DNA from: Bacteroidia bacterium
GTDB lineage: Bacteria > Bacteroidota > Bacteroidia > Chitinophagales > UBA2359
Direction: 5' to 3'
Assembly (NCBI GenBank): GCA_030427245.1
Contig: JAUHXA010000001.1
Span: 185,077 to 249,076, forward strand
Length of the DNA stretch: 64,000 nt
Shown in pieces: positions 27,701 to 36,075 of this stretch (its first letter is position 1; each line of letters begins with the position of its first letter). The notes under the pieces are model-generated. The model had not been told where the DNA came from, ran no database searches, and worked only from the letters and a program-made list of their open reading frames with translations. The position numbers and the translations under genes were made by a program.

Positions 27701-28804
27701 TGGTTCAAGGATATGAAAATCAGGATAGGTACTTATTTTCTTCAATTCTTCTGCAATCGTTTGGTGCATGTCAGAAGAATCTTTAGGCGAAGGAATTTGG
27801 ATGAATGTCAAAGGATTGCCCTCTACCAGGTGTATTACCTCTGTAATGGATTCTTCCCTACCATAAAAATAATCGGCATCTTCTAAAGTATAAGAAGCCA
27901 ATCCTTTGTATGGATTTTGGTTGGGTCTATCCAACAAATTGGTTTTTCGGAAATCTTGGGTTAAGAAAATATACTCTCCCCTATCATCTTGCGGAAGCGA
28001 AAAAATACTGGGTGTCTGTCGGTACTTATTGCTGTGCTTGCCGAGCCGAATAGACATTGGAGTGACTTTCTGCCTCAAATATAGGTGCAACTCCTTTGCG
28101 GTAATAATGCCATCTTTTTCTTTGGGAATAATGTCGGCTTCTCCTTCTATACCTTTGAACAAGGCATAAGCAAAAGGGGAATGGTCTGTATTTTCCTCTG
28201 CAAGACCATGAGCACCATAACCTCTGACTGTATCCAATGCCGTTTCGTTGTAAGAAGCAGAAGTAATTACTTCCCAAGCTCTATCTGAAACATATTGGTC
28301 AAAAAGTTCTTTGTAAATTCGTTTGGGTACAATTTGAAGTTTTCGAGAACTTCCTGCCCATTTGAAAGCTCCTGAAAAACAACAATCTAAAACCAATAGT
28401 AGATGCCTGCAAGGCAAAGTATCAAGGGCTGCATAGAGTTCATTCATAGAGATGAATGTGTTCGCTATGTTGTTTTCGTCTGCATCAGCGGGAAGTAAAT
28501 ATCCTTGTGGCAAATCTTCTTCATTGTCCATTGCCACCCCATGTCCTGCAAAATAGAACAAGACTCTATCGTTTTCTCCTACTATTGCAGGTAATTCACC
28601 CAACAAGGTTCTTAATTCATGGGCTTTAGCATTTGGGTAGGTTGATGTTCTATAGCTATGAATTTCTTGATTTAATACTTCTGCCAATTTTTGGGCATCA
28701 TTGACAGCCGTTTGAAGTGGCGTAACGTATTTGTAGTCGTTGATACCGATGATGAAAGCATGGGAGGTGGTGAAGTTGGGCATTGGTGGTAGTTTTTTTC
28801 GCAT
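24707..28804 (-). CDS. Caspase - double nSTAND NTPase - transmembrane - WD40-like propeller protein
   Basis: A 1365-residue multidomain protein. The caspase domain (10-275) has His88 (YFAGHG) and Cys142 (LDCCFSG). A first STAND-like module (297-460) begins NPYKGL...FYGRE but lacks Walker A (IPSPKDSSD instead of GxxxxGKS) and Walker B (FVLQYDKW). A second module (470-850) is intact: GMSGSGKSS (490-498) and ILVIDQYEY, with downstream winged-helix-like segments (NQEYITPAHDALIRWSRL). A transmembrane helix (951-971) leads to a C-terminal WD40-like propeller (about 1030-1365: NDIAISPNDKYLLSADDEG, VIIWNL). The expected action is propeller-sensed, ATP-gated activation of the caspase. It is the first gene of a three-gene operon. 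Confidence 0.92.
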   Translation of the reverse strand: MRKKLPPMPNFTTSHAFIIGINDYKYVTPLQTAVNDAQKLAEVLNQEIHSYRTSTYPNAKAHELRTLLGELPAIVGENDRVLFYFAGHGVAMDNEEDLPQGYLLPADADENNIANTFISMNELYAALDTLPCRHLLLVLDCCFSGAFKWAGSSRKLQIVPKRIYKELFDQYVSDRAWEVITSASYNETALDTVRGYGAHGLAEENTDHSPFAYALFKGIEGEADIIPKEKDGIITAKELHLYLRQKVTPMSIRLGKHSNKYRQTPSIFSLPQDDRGEYIFLTQDFRKTNLLDRPNQNPYKGLASYTLEDADYFYGREESITEVIHLVEGNPLTFIQIPSPKDSSDMHQTIAEELKKISTYPDFHILEPSGNVLETLKNIGLPTNSYVVDLESKLKNTVLFVLQYDKWSDRQCLSLEKQLLKWLRPQVPTFKVALTVSTNFEATYPQNLLKEYWNKNDFITVSTDFEENKAEVLQSFHQQIEGNPFTIVTGMSGSGKSSLVQAGVLPKLMESKRYEHRLVIHPLEAGTLPESLQFAYAKEKVLKEQVSNKEELSEEELKKKIAKEKEELSKQGIESKLQNTILVIDQYEYLITQSSPEKRKAFEEQLLKYLDANIRNFKVIITIRSDFEGSFKEGTLESYWTNKHRFIAKPFGLSELKQIITLPAAQYNVDFEEGLVDTIASEVYNQVGAMPLLSFALSTLYEKCVQGGNRMIGKEDYEEVGGVSNILHRQANEVYESFHVIARNGSDLCTEAKQCQKTMKKMMLRMVAQEGSDYTGRRVFLKELEYGRREENVRREIVINQLLGKRLIVKGLDKQTNQEYITPAHDALIRWSRLQEWIKNITATMGFGVFQRLREDIEANKVENTTSNKKSKLWDKNPSLDIVNEEREYAMVFRTGNEQERLRRLKSGAAWQLIKDLVNIKRRKTNTDTLLNKVEDEFVKKSLQKRIKGQRIAVLVAAIFVIGLVSALIFSLQKQQETDARRLVAEANNELKANYNVENALAKMDSAIHEIDDFWFWWREKDEKTNTIEKGVGLDVFNTLKNNGYIVSLDHGGNLINDIAISPNDKYLLSADDEGLVIIWNLANIQQPKPIDTIFHKHGVTSAEFSPKMNKIATGTKKGELFFTSIDTSDQNGQIIGAKIGIGKFGDSKPIHLTSFSPNGNYFFGSQDCIGYLIDPNSNTIKNTIVGEFYIVNDNIFYSNNEIVVKNNNALYLFKINDNFFKNINLKQTDFWDSKTNYLNVEHYESDKIYNIKRFDIPRAQTILGFFNEKDYSEPLFLEKDPTPFTFSPKEYQYISSNNRVFFIASKYGPASIWSGKYENKYQSDIIYAYFFNEKRIATIPKNQLYIQIWNLYESNDKVINILEY

Positions 28805-28817
28805 TTGAAGATAGATG

Positions 28818-28911
28818 TCGCCGAACCTTGCAGGTGTCGGCGAATCTTTGGGGTTATTATTCGATGAGCAATTTTATCGCAGAGTAGGGTTTGAATCCTA
28901 TCCTGCGATAA
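28818..28911. repeat. Two hairpins upstream of the caspase-STAND gene
   Basis: TCGCCGAACCT (28818-28828) pairs with AGGTgTCGGCGA (28832-28843) with one bulge, only 14 bases from the caspase-STAND start codon. TTATCGCAG (28874-28882) pairs exactly with CTGCGATAA (28903-28911), with an inner TAGG/CCTA stem. Neither has a T run. The first resembles short dispersed palindromes of Bacteroidota and could restrict ribosome access. Confidence 0.5.
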
Positions 28912-29073
28912 GTGAGCTATAAAAGAGAGACAAAAAACACTGAAAACAAATCACTTAACTTTTACTACTATTGAGTGGTAAATACTGTTGAGCCTTGAAG
29001 ATTCGGTACAATCGAAAAGTCAAAAACTTACTTGTATAGATTAAACTAATTGTATTAAGTGCTCCTCGATTTC

Positions 29074-31722
29074 TTATTGTTCATTATGTTCATGGTCCCA
29101 ACAAGTACCTTTAAATGTACTTTCATCTACCTCAATATCCTTTGCAGAAGGCACACGCTTGCGTATATTCTCCTCCGATGGCAAGTCAATAAGTCCGCCT
29201 CTTGTTGTCACCACTTCTCCTGTCAAGACCAAGGTGATAAATTTTTCCCAGGGAAACTTAATCCCTGGGTCTGTTCTTCGAGAAGGGTCTAAAGCCGCAT
29301 GAGAAACGATGTGTTTCAAATTGGGGTATTTTGCCCAGCAATAGCGGGCTATTTGGGCGGTTATTCTTAATTGCCAATCAGAGAATGAGTCGACATCATC
29401 TTGTAAATTGACTATTTCGACTCCCAAAGAAACATCGTTTAAAAGCCCTTTCCCATCGTTGACTTGTGGATGTGTCGCTTTGTTTTGGACATGCCAAGCC
29501 CGTTTCTTTTCGCTTGCACATGCCCAAACCAACTCTTCATGTCCATATTCTTCTTCGGCTGGCACCAACCAATGAAAACTAGCAGGGTTCTCCTCTCTTT
29601 TCATCACCGAAATCGCCCCAGAAGAAGATGCACCTACAGTAGCGTGAATTACCAAAGTCGTAATGTGGTCGAGGGATTCAGAAGTTCTTTCGTTGGTACA
29701 ATGATGCCAATAATCTTTAATATCGGGATACCAAACTTCAGGTAGCTGAATACTGTTTAAATCAGGTCGTCCTTCTTGTGGCAGTTCAAAAAGGTAATCT
29801 TTTGGGTCAAGATTGTGTTCATCAATACCGCTCTCTACCTTCAAATACTTACCATATACGTATTCTGGTGCCAATTGATACCAATTCCCTTTCTTTGGGA
29901 GCATTACCTTTACTCTATTTCCCTTTTTCAAAGTACGACTTATCGTATCACTTGAAGCAGATTTGGGTTCCCATCGCACATTCAATGAGCCATTTTCTCT
30001 TATACCTATTACTGTTGCCATCTTGAAATCACCTTCTTCTGGCATAGGATTCGGAATAGGTATAGGGGCATCTTTTGGTTTTTCTTTTTCAGCCATTTGA
30101 ACAGCTTTTAGAGCATTAACCCGACCATATCCAAATCTTATGGAATGTCCATTGATATAACCATTGGGGTCGTTAACAGTATCTTGAATTTTATCTGCTG
30201 TTTTTTGGAGGATGTCTTTTACCCGTTTGGCAGTCAATCCTTTATTGGCTGTTAAAATCAAACCGCAAATGCCTGCTACTAAGGGGCAAGCACTCGAAGT
30301 ACCTCCAAAGGAAGCGGTGTAAGGGTTTCCGTTGTCCATAAAAATACTTTGTGGCCTCCAAGTATAATTATAGCCTACAGAACAAGTTGTAATAGAGGCC
30401 TCTCCACTAGATGAGGCTGCAATACTTACTTCCTTTCCCTGAAAAGAATAAGTGGCTACCTTATCTCCACTTGTAGAGGCGGTCACACATATCACATGAG
30501 GGTCGGCAGCCAAGCCACTCACTTTTGCTGTTCTACTTGGATCTGTATTTCCCGCAGCAAAGCATATAATGCATCCCTTTCCATTTCTTCCTTTTGTCGT
30601 AATTTCCTGCAACTTATTTTTCAAAGAGCTTCCTATTTCGCTACCTTCCCCTAAGCCCCAACTACAGCTAATAATATCTGCTCCATTATTGGCTGCATGA
30701 TTGAACCATTTGATTACTTCTTTCTCATTAACGGTATGTATTGCCTTAATTGGCATTAATCGAGCATTGGGGCATGCACCAACTGTTCCTGTACGATTGT
30801 TAGTTGCACCAACAGCTACACCTGCACAGGCAGTTCCATGAGCTTCATCTCTTTCGTTCACCTGATGCCAAACAGAAAGGTTCTCTGTTTTTAGAGGACG
30901 GGGATTGGTACTGTTATCAATAAAATTATAGGGTGCAACGACTTTTGTTCCATCACCATATAAATCAGGGTGGTCTATATCAAAGCCTGAATCAATAACA
31001 GCTACTACTATTTCTTTGTCACCTAAAGGAGGTTTGTTTATACTGTGTAAATGTTTCCACGTTGCAACAATTTTGGCATCTGCGCCTTGAGTAAATTTAC
31101 TAGGAGAAAAGACACCACCACCTGTACCCCCAACATAGTAGTATCTTGAAGGCCCTTCATTTTCGAGGTGCCATTGATCCCGAAACAATGAATCTGTAGG
31201 CGGTTGGAAAGCATATTCCACCAAATTTCTAAAGAAATCAGGTTCAGCTATTTGAATCGTCGGTTCGTTTTGTAATAATGCTGCTGTTTTTAGTGGATTA
31301 GTTGATTTCTGAGTAATTTGTACCCAATACTCATTGTCCGAAATTTTCTCAATAATATTTAAATGGTATTTTCTAAATAAAGACAGTATTGTTGTTTTTT
31401 CAGCATTTGCAGAAAACACGACATAGAGTGTACCATCAGGAATAAGAGGAACATTTGATTCACCAAAATAAAAAACATGCGTTCCCACACTCACATTAGA
31501 ATCTTTTCTTGCTTCGTCCAATGAAGATTCTAAATCGTTTGATGTGCTTCTTGAAGCGGGTACTTCAATTAGGGTAAAATCACCCATCACTTTGCCTTCG
31601 GTGGCTTCCAGTCCACGAGTTGCGCTTGTCACATCTTGTTTTTTCTTTTTGATGGCATAGGTCGTTGGGCTTTTTTGGAAGGTGATGGTTTTTCCTCCGT
31701 AGTTTAAGGTTAGTTCGCTCAT
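29074..31722 (-). CDS. Subtilisin-like protease fused to SH3-like and N-acetylmuramoyl-L-alanine amidase domains
   Basis: An S8 peptidase domain (about 230-545) carries Asp244 (AVIDSGFDIDHPD), His295 (EAHGTACAGV), the oxyanion Asn391 (AAGN) and Ser476 (GGTSSACPLVAG). The preceding 190 residues look like a regulatory or inhibitory prodomain. After a Pro-rich linker comes a bacterial SH3-like domain (565-632: LNVRWEPKS, KGNWYQLAP). A type-2 amidase/PGRP domain (685-830) follows, with zinc-ligand candidates His693 (LVIHATVG), His808 (IVSHAALDP) and Asp818 (RTDPG). No signal peptide is present, which is odd for a wall-targeted amidase. It lies 270 bases upstream of the caspase-STAND operon, same strand. 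Confidence 0.9.
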   Translation of the reverse strand: MSELTLNYGGKTITFQKSPTTYAIKKKKQDVTSATRGLEATEGKVMGDFTLIEVPASRSTSNDLESSLDEARKDSNVSVGTHVFYFGESNVPLIPDGTLYVVFSANAEKTTILSLFRKYHLNIIEKISDNEYWVQITQKSTNPLKTAALLQNEPTIQIAEPDFFRNLVEYAFQPPTDSLFRDQWHLENEGPSRYYYVGGTGGGVFSPSKFTQGADAKIVATWKHLHSINKPPLGDKEIVVAVIDSGFDIDHPDLYGDGTKVVAPYNFIDNSTNPRPLKTENLSVWHQVNERDEAHGTACAGVAVGATNNRTGTVGACPNARLMPIKAIHTVNEKEVIKWFNHAANNGADIISCSWGLGEGSEIGSSLKNKLQEITTKGRNGKGCIICFAAGNTDPSRTAKVSGLAADPHVICVTASTSGDKVATYSFQGKEVSIAASSSGEASITTCSVGYNYTWRPQSIFMDNGNPYTASFGGTSSACPLVAGICGLILTANKGLTAKRVKDILQKTADKIQDTVNDPNGYINGHSIRFGYGRVNALKAVQMAEKEKPKDAPIPIPNPMPEEGDFKMATVIGIRENGSLNVRWEPKSASSDTISRTLKKGNRVKVMLPKKGNWYQLAPEYVYGKYLKVESGIDEHNLDPKDYLFELPQEGRPDLNSIQLPEVWYPDIKDYWHHCTNERTSESLDHITTLVIHATVGASSSGAISVMKREENPASFHWLVPAEEEYGHEELVWACASEKKRAWHVQNKATHPQVNDGKGLLNDVSLGVEIVNLQDDVDSFSDWQLRITAQIARYCWAKYPNLKHIVSHAALDPSRRTDPGIKFPWEKFITLVLTGEVVTTRGGLIDLPSEENIRKRVPSAKDIEVDESTFKGTCWDHEHNEQ

Positions 31723-31795
31723 GTTTTTGGTTTGTTTAGTGGTTACAATAGTAATAAATTATCCAAATATAAAAAATATTTTTTTTAAAAACAAT

Positions 31796-31986
31796 TTATT
31801 CGACCTTCAACATCCTCTTAGTAATACCTTGATTTTTCATAAACAACTGATAAAAATACACTCCGTTGGGTAAAACTTCCAAATCAAAGGATGGGAAATA
31901 TTCACCACAACGCCATGCCCTGCAAAATAAAACAGAACATGGCAGTCGGGTGTAACTAGTTTAGTAATGCTTACTAACAGATTTTA
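31796..31986 (-). pseudogene. Decayed remnant: caspase His-motif plus type IX secretion C-terminal tail
   Basis: On the - strand one frame (31986 to about 31897) reads VTPDCHVLFYFAGHGVVV, matching the caspase His motif of the neighbouring gene (DRVLFYFAGHGVAM). A different frame (about 31910 to 31796) reads FDLEVLPNGVYFYQLFMKNQ and ends GITKRMLKVE plus a stop, a typical T9SS type-A sorting-domain ending. The caspase frame carries no start and the two parts are out of frame, so this is a scar of one or two former genes. The remainder of the 300-base gap shows nothing else. Confidence 0.65.
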
Positions 31987-32019
31987 ACACTATGAGTAGT
32001 GACCAAACAGAATTTTTAG

Positions 32020-32451
32020 CTATCTCATGTTGTTGATAATCCCCATTCTGGTATTGCGGTCTTGTGCATTGTAAGAAGGACTATTGTTTTGATATGGATT
32101 CCCTTGATAGTAATTAGCTGGTTGCTGTTGTTGCTGCATCATGGCTCGGTAGTTGTTCACCACCATTGCACTTTGATAGGGATTGCTTTTTGCCAGAATC
32201 AAATTATTGGCTTCGGCAAGCACATACATTGGGTTCATTTTGAAGTTGTTGAGAAGATTTTGCTTGATGAAGGCTCTTTCTTGATTGGTCAATGCTACGC
32301 CTTTTGCCAAACCCATGAAATGGTAATAGACATTGACGTGTTGTTGGGTCAATTTGTAGCCATAGACTTGGCTGACGGTTTGAGCCTGTGTTTGTTGAGA
32401 GGCGGTTAAGCCAATGAAAAAGATAGAAAGAAATAAGACTGTATTTTTCAT
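32020..32451 (-). CDS. Small secreted hypothetical protein
   Basis: The 143-residue protein has a signal peptide (NTVLFLSIFFIGLTASQQ, cleavage around TQAQ). The mature part is helical at first (NVYYHFMGLAKG, TNQERAFIKQNLLNN), then Gln/Asn/Tyr-rich and disordered (QQQQQPANYYQGNPYQNN). There is no known domain. It lies at the end of a run of - strand genes encoding small exported proteins; a link to the C10 protease cluster is possible but not shown. Confidence 0.6.
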   Translation of the reverse strand: MKNTVLFLSIFFIGLTASQQTQAQTVSQVYGYKLTQQHVNVYYHFMGLAKGVALTNQERAFIKQNLLNNFKMNPMYVLAEANNLILAKSNPYQSAMVVNNYRAMMQQQQQPANYYQGNPYQNNSPSYNAQDRNTRMGIINNMR

Positions 32452-32489
32452 GATGAATGTGTTTTGTGGTTTATAAAATTGTGAATTGC

Positions 32490-32918
32490 CTAAAGTGAGG
32501 CATCGACTGTTTCTGAATCAATTGTATTCGTCCGCTTGTCATAGGTCAGTTTGTTCCCATTTAGCCAATCCGTAAATCCTGCATCTCCATGTTTCTTTTG
32601 TAAATCTCTTGAGCTGACTGCTGTTCCTTCTACAGTAACTGTGGTAAAGAAAAAGAGGCTTCCGTATCTTACCACTCCGTCTATCAGCAAATCATATTCT
32701 GGTCCAGCTATTTCTAAGGCATTGTCCATCGCATCTTTAAGATTCCACCCTATACCTAAAAAGTATTTTTTTTCGCCTTTAACTTTTTTTCCTTGGGTTC
32801 GGTCAATATCAAGATTGACATTTTTTGAACTGATAACTGTAAAATCAACAAGTCGAACTGAGCAGCTTGAAAGGGAGAAAGTAATAATTAGTAGAAATAC
32901 TATATTTTTTATTGTCAT
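32490..32918 (-). CDS. Small lipoprotein, TRL-like
   Basis: The lipoprotein signal (IVFLLIITFSLSSC) puts a lipid-anchored Cys at residue 19. The short mature part contains YFLGIGWNLKDAMDNALE and YDLLIDGVVRYGSLFFFTTV, a pattern like TRL-family lipoproteins (a G-rich turn, an amphipathic helix, then two strands). The family call is tentative. It lies 36 bases downstream of the next lipoprotein gene, in the same orientation, so they are probably in one operon. Confidence 0.6.
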   Translation of the reverse strand: MTIKNIVFLLIITFSLSSCSVRLVDFTVISSKNVNLDIDRTQGKKVKGEKKYFLGIGWNLKDAMDNALEIAGPEYDLLIDGVVRYGSLFFFTTVTVEGTAVSSRDLQKKHGDAGFTDWLNGNKLTYDKRTNTIDSETVDASL

Positions 32919-32954
32919 TTTTTAAAAATTTAATTAATTATTAAATTGGAAATA

Positions 32955-33470
32955 TTATTTTATTCTGTTACATTTGTTTAGCTGATTACTGTCTATGAGC
33001 TGATTTAATTCCTGAGCTTCATTTTTAAATTGGTTTCTATTACCACAATCACACAATTCAATAATTGGATCTTTATTAATAATCATTTTTTCCATATCCG
33101 CCAATTTAGGAGCAGCATCCAATTGTGCATAATCTTTATAGCTGATATTGAGGAAAGCAGTATTTTTTCCTATTCCTCGATTATCAAGTAAATATCCTTT
33201 ATTGAGTTTTGTGGGTATGGCTAATTCTCCTTTGTAGAAAATATCTTTGGGATGTGGATAACTGATAATTCTCCTTTTGTCATCAGATAAAAGAATAGGA
33301 ACTTTATCATAATATGCTTCCTTGGTTTTATACACAATGGTTGGTTCGCCCTTTGAAAATTCAATTTTAACCTCTTTTGGTTTTTCGTTGTTTGAAATTG
33401 TATTGCTTTTCGGTAGTGTAGAACATGAAAAAAAATACATTGAAATTATGATTGATAGAATATACTTCAT
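32955..33470 (-). CDS. Lipoprotein of unknown function, coupled to the C10 protease gene
   Basis: The lipoprotein signal ILSIIISMYFFSC is followed by a Lys/Glu-rich linker, then a mixed domain with KGEPTIVYKTKEAYYDKVPI, and a C-terminal Cys pair (ELCDCGN). Its start codon lies two bases after the stop of the C10 protease gene, implying translational coupling. Such tight linkage makes an accessory or inhibitory role toward the protease plausible, but no known inhibitor fold is recognised. Confidence 0.6.
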   Translation of the reverse strand: MKYILSIIISMYFFSCSTLPKSNTISNNEKPKEVKIEFSKGEPTIVYKTKEAYYDKVPILLSDDKRRIISYPHPKDIFYKGELAIPTKLNKGYLLDNRGIGKNTAFLNISYKDYAQLDAAPKLADMEKMIINKDPIIELCDCGNRNQFKNEAQELNQLIDSNQLNKCNRIK

Positions 33471-33472
33471 GG

Positions 33473-36040
33473 TTAATTGCTTATTTTAATGAACTTTTTA
33501 CGTACAATCCCTTTATTGGTCTTTACAAGAATGATATATGAACCTTCTAACATATTAGATACATCAATAGTAGTTTCATCCTCTTTCTTAAACAACAGTT
33601 TACCTGCCGAATCGAACAATGAAATTTCTTCGATTTGGGAAGCCTCTGATTTCAGACTCAAGTAACTTGTCGTGGGGTTGGGAAATAGGCTAATGTCTGA
33701 ATTTTTCCAAATGTCGTCTATTGCAGTTACAACTGTTCTTTGAATTTGTATCTCAAGTAAGTATGTTCCAATTTGACCTTGAAAATATGGGGCAACATGG
33801 AAATACACTGTCTTTCCTCCTGAAACAGTAAGACTACCGTTTATTACATCATCGTATATGTCCGACCAAGAACCACTCGCATTATAGGAAAACAACACAT
33901 CGTTGGTATAGGATTGTCCATTTCCACTATCGTAACTATCATGAACACGAGGCGTAAGGGTATAAATATAGCCTGTGGGCAAGGATACTTTGTAATAGTC
34001 ATAGTCGTTCCCAACATGGTTATTAGAATTTGTCGTTTTTAAGTTTGCAGAGTTAGCTGAAAAAGTAGGTGTCAAATTATATGCACTACTTGTTGTATTG
34101 TTGTTTTCATAAATATCTGGGGAGAGTTGCGGTGCTGCAACTGTGATTATGATTGGGTTATTAAAGAATGTTGAACCTACCAAATCCCAATCACCACCAT
34201 CAGGCTTTTGCCATGTAGCCAACAAGTAAGAACCTGGTTCAAGACCCAAATTAGAGGTTGAAAATGTAAGCCCATTTTGGTAATGACAATTGGCACACAA
34301 CGACTTTTCTGTAAATTCGTCAAGAGACTCCATCCAGTTGCCTTCTAAATCGTGGACATCAATAGAAAAGTCTCCGAAAAAATCATTAGCCCCATAGTTT
34401 GCCACATCTAATGTGAAGCTAGCCGATTGATTTTGAATTAGGGGGTTGGAAGAAGGCACAATGTCGGCATACAATTCTATGTCGTTCTCATACACTATTT
34501 TAATAGGGATGAAATTAGAATAATCTCCTTTTCCAACGGCATACCATTCATTGTCTGGTTTTACATAAATCCCAACATAGTAGTCTCCAGGTGCTGCATC
34601 TAAACCAGAATTAGTAAAATCCAAACCTCCCGTATAGTGATAATTTGGTAACAATCCATTACTTACTGTAAAGGTTTTTATATAATCAATAAAATTGCCA
34701 CTGTCATCAAACAAAGCCGCTGTAATCTCTCCATAAAAAGTAGTTGTACCATTATTGACAATGTCTGCATTTACTGTAAATTCTTCTCCCCATTGAATCG
34801 GATCTGGAGAAACTGTAATGTCACTATACAGGTCAATGCGTGTAGATTGTGTTCCTGTTCCTGATGAAGGTTGGACACCAATAATGATTTGTTGATCGCT
34901 ATTATAGCCGCCATCTCCTCCTCCCGTACCTAATGAGCCAGGGTTCAGTGCGTTGTTCCAATAATATCCATCGGAATTTCCGCCCCATCCCCAGTTAAAA
35001 TGGAAATAATTGTTATTATCATATCCGTCACAAACAAAGGCATGTCCACCACCACTTCCAAATCCAGCATGAAGTATTGGACGACCAGCATTTAGCTCTT
35101 CCTTCATTACGTTAATCCAACCCGATGCTGTGTAGTTTGCTCTGAAAACTCCTTCCAAATTTGGAGAATACCCGAAATATGCTTTCAAAGCATATTCTGA
35201 AGTAGATTCTGGATTATTATTGCTGTATTCCTCTAGTACATAAGCTCCGCTAACTTCTGGGCTATAATTCATATCTACACTTACTCCACAATGATACATT
35301 AGTGTGGCAACAGCATCATTGTATGAATTTAGAGTATTCGGCATGCTTCCCCAATTATAAGTTGTGGCACCAAAATTAGCTGATAAAGTACCATAGTCGC
35401 TTTCTATATAGGAATGATAGCCTGTTCCTTGTTGAGGGTGATTCCAAAATTTCATTATTTGTGCCATTGCAGTTGCAACACAGCCTGTGACAGAACCTCC
35501 TGGACAATAAGAATTATAATATGGAGCCTGATTCCATCTGGTTGCCAAGAGTGGATTAACACTAGGTAAGAGTTGTTTGGTTTCATTTGTATCGCCTGAT
35601 ATTAATTTATTCCATTTCTGTTTTATATCATTGGTTGCCTGTATCCCGTTTTCGAGAACATACTTTATCTCATTTTTATACTGCTGAAACCATTTTGCAA
35701 CGTGTATAGGCATTCGTTCTTGTGAGAAATTGCCTTCGTTAGAGTATGCTATTATTGGTATCAATTTATCATCTCCCGAAACAACTACAAATCCTTCATT
35801 ATCGATATTAAACACATAGTACAAAGCTATTGGTACTTTAATAATTTCGTTGTTCAATGTTACAGCTTCTTCTCGATGAACTAAAGATGTGCTAATTGAT
35901 TTGGAACTTTGAGGGACTACTTTTGTAGTGTAAAAATTTACCGCAACTTGTTGAGCCATTTGCTCGCTGATAGGTTTTGCATTTAAGCTATTTATAGTAA
36001 ATGCCCATAATAATATGAATATTAAGTAAGTTTTTTGCAT
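33473..36040 (-). CDS. C10 family (streptopain-like) cysteine protease with T9SS sorting domain
   Basis: A signal peptide (QKTYLIFILLWAFTINSLNA) is followed by a streptopain/SpeB-like prodomain (22-165; EGFVVVSGDDKLIPIIAYS) and the C10 catalytic domain (about 165-400). Catalytic Cys187 lies in GCVATAMAQIMKFWNHP and His333 in GGGHAFVCDGYD, with W350 in FNWGWGG. Two CARDB/Ig-like beta modules and a pre-peptidase-like domain follow. The protein ends in a type-A T9SS sorting domain (ISLFPNPTT to VRKKFIKISN), so it should be exported to the cell surface or medium. I chose the ATG at 36040 over a TTG at 36073 because it begins the signal peptide. Confidence 0.92.
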   Translation of the reverse strand: MQKTYLIFILLWAFTINSLNAKPISEQMAQQVAVNFYTTKVVPQSSKSISTSLVHREEAVTLNNEIIKVPIALYYVFNIDNEGFVVVSGDDKLIPIIAYSNEGNFSQERMPIHVAKWFQQYKNEIKYVLENGIQATNDIKQKWNKLISGDTNETKQLLPSVNPLLATRWNQAPYYNSYCPGGSVTGCVATAMAQIMKFWNHPQQGTGYHSYIESDYGTLSANFGATTYNWGSMPNTLNSYNDAVATLMYHCGVSVDMNYSPEVSGAYVLEEYSNNNPESTSEYALKAYFGYSPNLEGVFRANYTASGWINVMKEELNAGRPILHAGFGSGGGHAFVCDGYDNNNYFHFNWGWGGNSDGYYWNNALNPGSLGTGGGDGGYNSDQQIIIGVQPSSGTGTQSTRIDLYSDITVSPDPIQWGEEFTVNADIVNNGTTTFYGEITAALFDDSGNFIDYIKTFTVSNGLLPNYHYTGGLDFTNSGLDAAPGDYYVGIYVKPDNEWYAVGKGDYSNFIPIKIVYENDIELYADIVPSSNPLIQNQSASFTLDVANYGANDFFGDFSIDVHDLEGNWMESLDEFTEKSLCANCHYQNGLTFSTSNLGLEPGSYLLATWQKPDGGDWDLVGSTFFNNPIIITVAAPQLSPDIYENNNTTSSAYNLTPTFSANSANLKTTNSNNHVGNDYDYYKVSLPTGYIYTLTPRVHDSYDSGNGQSYTNDVLFSYNASGSWSDIYDDVINGSLTVSGGKTVYFHVAPYFQGQIGTYLLEIQIQRTVVTAIDDIWKNSDISLFPNPTTSYLSLKSEASQIEEISLFDSAGKLLFKKEDETTIDVSNMLEGSYIILVKTNKGIVRKKFIKISN

Positions 36041-36075
36041 AATGTAAATTATTTTTGGATTGGAAATAATCAAGT

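Noticed and set aside
29074..31722. Secreted subtilisin exported by T9SS
   Set aside because: Neither a signal peptide nor a C-terminal sorting domain is present.
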